Below are positions 59,601 to 64,000 of a stretch of DNA of 64,000 nt, one piece after another (the stretch's first letter is position 1; every line of letters starts with the position of its first letter). The notes beneath the pieces were generated by a model. That model did no database searches. It was given only the letters and a program-made list of their open reading frames with translations, and was not told the DNA's origin. A program made the position numbers and the translations under genes. The DNA is from Macropodus opercularis (lineage: Eukaryota > Chordata > Actinopteri > Anabantiformes > Osphronemidae): the NCBI GenBank assembly GCA_030770545.1, contig CM061107.1, positions 1,824,001 through 1,888,000 on the forward strand. Reading direction: 5' to 3'.

Positions 59601-60589
59601 CAAATGGCTGATCCATGCATATGCCTCCGTCGCTCTGTGTAGATACATAGATGCTGCCTGAGGGAATGAACTCGTCCACGCTGGACAGAAATGTTTTCTA
59701 GCCACGGATGGTGTCAGGTGAATCGCCTCGAGCTTCAGGAGCCTTCAGGTTCAGGATCATCTCTCCCTTGTTTTGAATCTGGGACAAAACTGAAACGCAG
59801 GAAGTGTAAATAGCAATAATTGTTTTTCTTGTCTTTATTATCGTGTGTATTGGGCCAGTGGACGATCAAATAGCCATCTCATGCGATTGGCTGCAGGAGA
59901 AAGGGATTAAATCCTGTGTGTGGTGTTTCTGACGGGTTCTGAGGCAGCGCCGGGGCTTTGAGCTGGGCCCATGGACAGTTCGGAGTAAAGGGGGGATTTT
60001 CAAAACATCTGCTTTGTCAACGTGAAAGCGACCAAAAGGGGATCTAAGCTTCCCAGAGTGGGCTTAACATCCAGCGAGGACCAGAGCATCCGTGCTGCTT
60101 CCCGGGTTTTAATGTTCCCTAATTAGCAGCATTGCCCTTGTTTAATTATTCATGTTTTACATTTGTGAAGTAAGCTGTAAAACCCTATTTCCTGAGTCTA
60201 GGAGTGGGCTTGGAGATAACGAGGCGTACTTGTTCTAGTCAAGTGACTGCAGCGGTTGGCTTTGTTTACCGTGTTTGTCTTGATGGGCCTGTGCCTGGCT
60301 CTGCTCCGAGATTCCAACGGACAGCACCAGCCCCACAACCAACTGACCGCAACGAGGCGTCGGGAGCAGAAGGAGAAGGGGAGGCTGAGCTGAAGGAGAG
60401 ACCCAAGCAGTGTAAAGGGAAGCCTTTAACTGGGTTTAGTTTCATTTCCAGATCTGGCACAGGGAACAAACCTTTGGATGTTTGCTCTGCTTCATCTCCA
60501 AATATGAGACTTTGCTCCAAACACTAACTTCTTAGCATGCGCCTCATTCCTCTCCAAACCGCTGTCCCTCCAGCTTCATCGCCGCAGTC
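59601..60589. other. gene-free stretch
   Basis: No supported gene. A short A+T-rich patch at about 60118-60185 (TAATTAG, TTTAATTATTCATG) resembles the other enhancer-like blocks. Confidence 0.5.
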
Positions 60590-60621
60590 TATAAAAGGGA
60601 GCAGAAAAACTGAATCACACT
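60590..60621 (+). promoter_or_regulatory. TATA box plus initiator (candidate core promoter)
   Basis: TATAAAAG at 60590-60597 is flanked by GC-richer sequence, and TCACACT at 60615-60621 fits the initiator consensus (YYANWYY) with +1 at 60617, 27 bases after the first T of the TATA box. That spacing is slightly short but tolerable. It is the best TATA/initiator pair I noticed here; several other TATAAAA words lack an initiator at the right distance. Confidence 0.25.
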
Positions 60622-60718
60622 GCTGCTGCTGCAGGAGCTCGAGGTTCAGATAAACAGTGAAACAATAGCCTGGCCTAGAAGGCTGTCACAGGAGATAAAC
60701 ATAGCGGGAGAGTGAGAT

Positions 60719-60772
60719 ATGGCATTTCCCAGCAGGGTCAGCTGGCTGCTGTGTGTGTGCGCTGTGGTCTGA
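60719..60772 (+). other. 17-codon open frame resembling a signal peptide start
   Basis: About 100 bases after the candidate initiator, ATG at 60719-60721 (G at -3 and G at +4) opens MAFPSRVSWLLCVCAVV and then stops at TGA 60770-60772. A basic N-terminus followed by a Leu/Cys/Val-rich core is how secretion signals begin. No consensus donor lies inside it to bypass the stop, so as it stands it would be a tiny peptide, a broken first exon or chance. Confidence 0.12.
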
Positions 60773-63700
60773 GGTTTGCAGCGTGTCTCCATCTGGAAAC
60801 GCTCTGCTTTGGTCTGCGATGTGTAGGTCGTCTAAACAGTCCGACAGGCGCACACGCACGGTCTCACGCGTTCGGGTTCAGTTTCCCCTTTGTCGTCCAG
60901 AGCACCAGCAGATGGACGGAGCGATGGAGCCCAAATAGAACGAGTCAGGAAGGAGACGTGTGCAGATAAGAGCGAGGGAGGTGACGCGTGGAGGAGACGT
61001 GCTGCGTTGGGTGTCAGTTCAGGCGTACCTGAACGCTACACCTGCGGCCTGCGCTCGGGCTCTCGCGGCTTCCTACAAACCAGCGGCTCACGTCTGTTCG
61101 CTCATCTGTAGGCGACGGAGGACGGGCCTGTTAAAACGCCCCCTCCTCCTCCCAGCGTGATTAATCCGGCGGTTAGCGGCTTCACACCGGTGCAGTTTAT
61201 TAATTGTTATGTACGTTGTCAGTGTGAGCAGGGCATTGCAATAATAAGCATTGTTGTTATTTGCATTGAGCCTGTGAAAGGATCTCCAGTGGGCGACTCG
61301 GGATCCGCTTATTGCGTAACGCCCAGACTTTCTGTGACACGGGGTCCTGTTACATCGCGTTTTGTCCTTGCCGGCCATAATTGCTCCAGTCTCCTCTTTC
61401 TCTTTCCTCATTGTGCTGCCGAACCTTCTAACGCAGCGGCTCCAGAGGTATTGTTGAGGCTTATTCTTCTCTGTCTGCCTTTGTGCGTGTGAATGTGGTA
61501 GCCTCCGTGTCCCGTCGCAGCGTAATTGGACAGTGGCTTTGGGATAATTGTGGACTTTCAAACGTTGGGAGATTAGTTCTGCTGCGTTGCCTTGATGTTT
61601 CATTTAGAAAGACTGATGAGAACTTTTCTCACACCGAGACGAACTGAGCGAGACCAGCGCGAGTTTGAGCAAAGCTGCCGGTTTTAGCGCTTCCAGTCCA
61701 ACATAAGCTCAATTAAAAGACCTGGTTTCCTGGAAAAGCTTCAAACCACGACTGAACGATAATTAACAGCTTTGTTTTGCTGCTGGGTGCTAATGCTACT
61801 TCTCCGTGAGGCTTCCAGCCTCCATCCACCCAACGGTCAACCCACGGTTGCGTCCGGTGCAAAACCCAAGGACACGCACATAATCCGCTGTGACGATGCC
61901 GACGCTGCTGCACAGCTGACACGCGACACCTAAATGAAACGGAGTAAGTGGAAGTTTGAAGCACTGAAGTTCAAGTACTGGAAGGATTCGGATTCTGTTC
62001 TTGGCCAGAACACAAACGCATCAGTCACCTCTGAAACCTCTCACCTCTGTAACGCTGGCGCCCTTTTCCTTCTTTCTGACACTGACAGCTTTGTTAGTCA
62101 TCTTTACATTTCTCCTCAGGATAAAACGCAGCCTTCTTTCATGCGAAACACAAAGCAAAGTTAAAAGTGCACACAAGTCCTGGAGTAGGAGAAGGTCTGA
62201 GGGAAAGGTTCTCCCCGAGCCGTGGGTGGGATCACCGGCGGGATTTGACCTTTTCTGAACCGGTCCAGCTATTGTTTCTGGACACAGACTCTCATCTTGT
62301 GTCTTGATTAGTTAATTCAAAGAGTTTCATCTGTGCTTAATTCCACATAGTTAACTCTGCTGCGCTTTCTGAAGGTGAAGAAGTATTTCAGGCTGAACCG
62401 AAGGCTGACGGAGGAGGGAGGCGTTGGACGCGGTGGACGAAGTGTTTATTTTTGAACAGTGATCCTTTGATCTGGCAAAAACATAAATATTGATCGTCTT
62501 TCCAATCCCAGTCCAGAGGAGATCACGGAGGCCAGTAACATCTTTGAACTGTGAACAGTGCTGGCCCGAGCCTCTAGGGGGCCTCAGGCTAGATCTTATT
62601 CTTAACTCCTTTCTCCAAATCATATGTTTCACAGTGGAGTGAAGCGATGGTTGAGATTACTCTGTGGTTTAATTTACTGTGTGTTCTTCCTGAATACTGT
62701 ACCCAACTATAAGACTAATCCCCCAAAGAAATATGGGCTTCATTGCTGTTGTCCCAAATTAAAATAAGTGGATAAAAGGAGATTTTTTTTGTTCTTTTGA
62801 TTTTTGCATTGTTCTTGTTTTTCAAGCCTCTCAACAACAACAGAGAAGCTGAAGTATCGTCTGCCATCTGCCAGAGGTTCGTACTCTGTGGATGGTAAAG
62901 TCCATTATCCGAGGGAAGTGATTAGTGTGGAATCGAATCCTTGTTTTGCGGTGCCGGCTGGTGTTTTGCTGGGTTCATTGAGCTAAATGCTGCTAGGAAG
63001 AGGTTTGCATCCCCCAGCGTCCAGTAAACGGCCTCTACCCAAGTAAACAGGCAACCAAAGCAATATAGTTGATGGCAAGGACGTAGATGGACGAGGACGG
63101 ACAACGTGGGCTTAATAGCATTTGATCTTTAATATCCATCCTGGTCTTGATGAATCACTTGGATGAAGTGAACATGCCGTCGCGCTGTATCTACATGCTG
63201 GTCAACGCCTCAATCGCTTCTTCTCAGCATCAGTTTTTTTGTCATACATATGTTGTTTCCTTTACAAGGAAAAAGAAGCAAACAACCCGTCTTCAGCTTT
63301 TCAAATGGCCCCAGGCTACACTTCAAATATGCCAACAAATACCCAGACGCCGCGGAAGCTTCGGGTCCTTATTCGGAAAAACAAAGGCGTGTTGTGTTTT
63401 GTCAAAAATTGATTTGGAGGCTTGTCGGCGTGGTGCACATCTAGACCTTCAGTGGAATCCTCACCCAGGAGTTAGAAAACCAGCAAAGTGACCTCTGACC
63501 TTCTGTTCTATCCGTGAAACAGCTGAAATATTGGTTTATGCCCGGAGTTATGGCTGATTAACGCCACCTCCAGCCTCCAGCGCCAACCCTAAGCCCCTCA
63601 CGCAGCAGCTGCTGAATGAGGAAACATAATATTGTCTGTGATAGCATTTAAAAGACTGGATTAAAGCACGTCGCTGGATTAGGGCCATCTCCCTCCACGA

Positions 63701-64000
63701 CATCTGTTTTACTATAAAGGCTCACAGAGATTATAGGAGAAACTGCATGCTCTGTTACGAACACACGGGCACAAGATGTAATCTCATAAAGTGATTAGAA
63801 TCTGTGTTCTCTCTCTGTGCAAACAGAAAGAGCCGAACAAAGAGGCAGACGAGGAGGAAGATGATTGATGGGGAACTGCTGAGGAGGCACCGGCTGAACA
63901 TTGTCTGTCTTCGAGGGCTGGGCTGCGGTTTTTCCTGCCCCTTCATTAAAATACCAGCTCGTACAGCCTCGCTACGGACATGTGCAACGTGTTTGTGGGC
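60773..64000. other. gene-free stretch
   Basis: No supported gene. The 171-codon minus-strand frame at 61088-61603 and the 114-codon plus-strand frame at 63147-63491 have no recognisable domain. A CTCF-like word lies at 62571-62582. Confidence 0.5.
62571..62582 (+). promoter_or_regulatory. CTCF-like core site
   Basis: CCTCTAGGGGGC matches the CTCF core (CCASYAGRKGGC) at all positions but the third. CTCF sites mark insulators and loop anchors in vertebrates. One core match alone is weak evidence of occupancy. Confidence 0.35.

Noticed and set aside
61088..61603. 171-codon minus-strand frame
   Set aside because: Low-information basic sequence with no family resemblance; plus-strand frames overlap it.

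Overview
This looks like a piece of a fish (teleost) nuclear chromosome that is intronic or intergenic. The grounds are frequent CpG without strong depletion, short CA/GT microsatellites, stop codons scattered through all frames, no operon-like packing of genes, and A+T-rich blocks dense in homeodomain-type motifs alternating with GC-richer filler. The species cannot be fixed from the sequence. I found no protein-coding exon, tRNA, rRNA or known microRNA that I can defend as real. Nearly all open frames of 60-230 codons are what chance gives in 64 kb.

The one certain feature is a tandem minisatellite at 37731-38315. It has 58 units of a 10-bp repeat, GACATACAG followed by A or G, with only four units departing from this. 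Because 10 is not a multiple of 3 and the unit has no stop on either strand, all six frames stay open through it. This creates long false proteins of about 200-250 residues. The order of A-ending and G-ending units is not random: there is never a run of three G-ending units, and a three-unit pattern recurs in the middle.

Layout. 1-350: possible 3' end of a gene lying to the left (acceptor-like site and two AATAAA signals), weakly supported. 351-7000: filler with two hairpins. 7010-7560, 10560-11700, 13790-13960, 23090-23560, 24040-24600, 28060-29480 (the densest), 33230-34080, 36010-36240, 43340-43680 and 59200-59600: A+T-rich blocks that read like conserved noncoding or enhancer sequence, judged by eye only. 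19140-19452: polypurine block ending in a (GAAGG)5 array. 37731-38315: the minisatellite. 39073-39093 and 42036-42052: G-quadruplex-capable tracts on opposite strands. 46591-46852, 49758-50447, 51754-52086 and 58753-58803: the best exon-like or open-frame candidates, all weak. 60590-60772: a TATA box, an initiator and a short signal-peptide-like open frame in a plausible order.

If the A+T-rich blocks prove conserved, the simplest reading is a regulatory landscape (a long intron, or a gene desert beside a developmental gene) whose target lies outside the window. The motifs found (PBX-MEIS composite, two RFX X-boxes, paired-homeodomain sites, one CTCF-like site) fit that reading but do not prove it.
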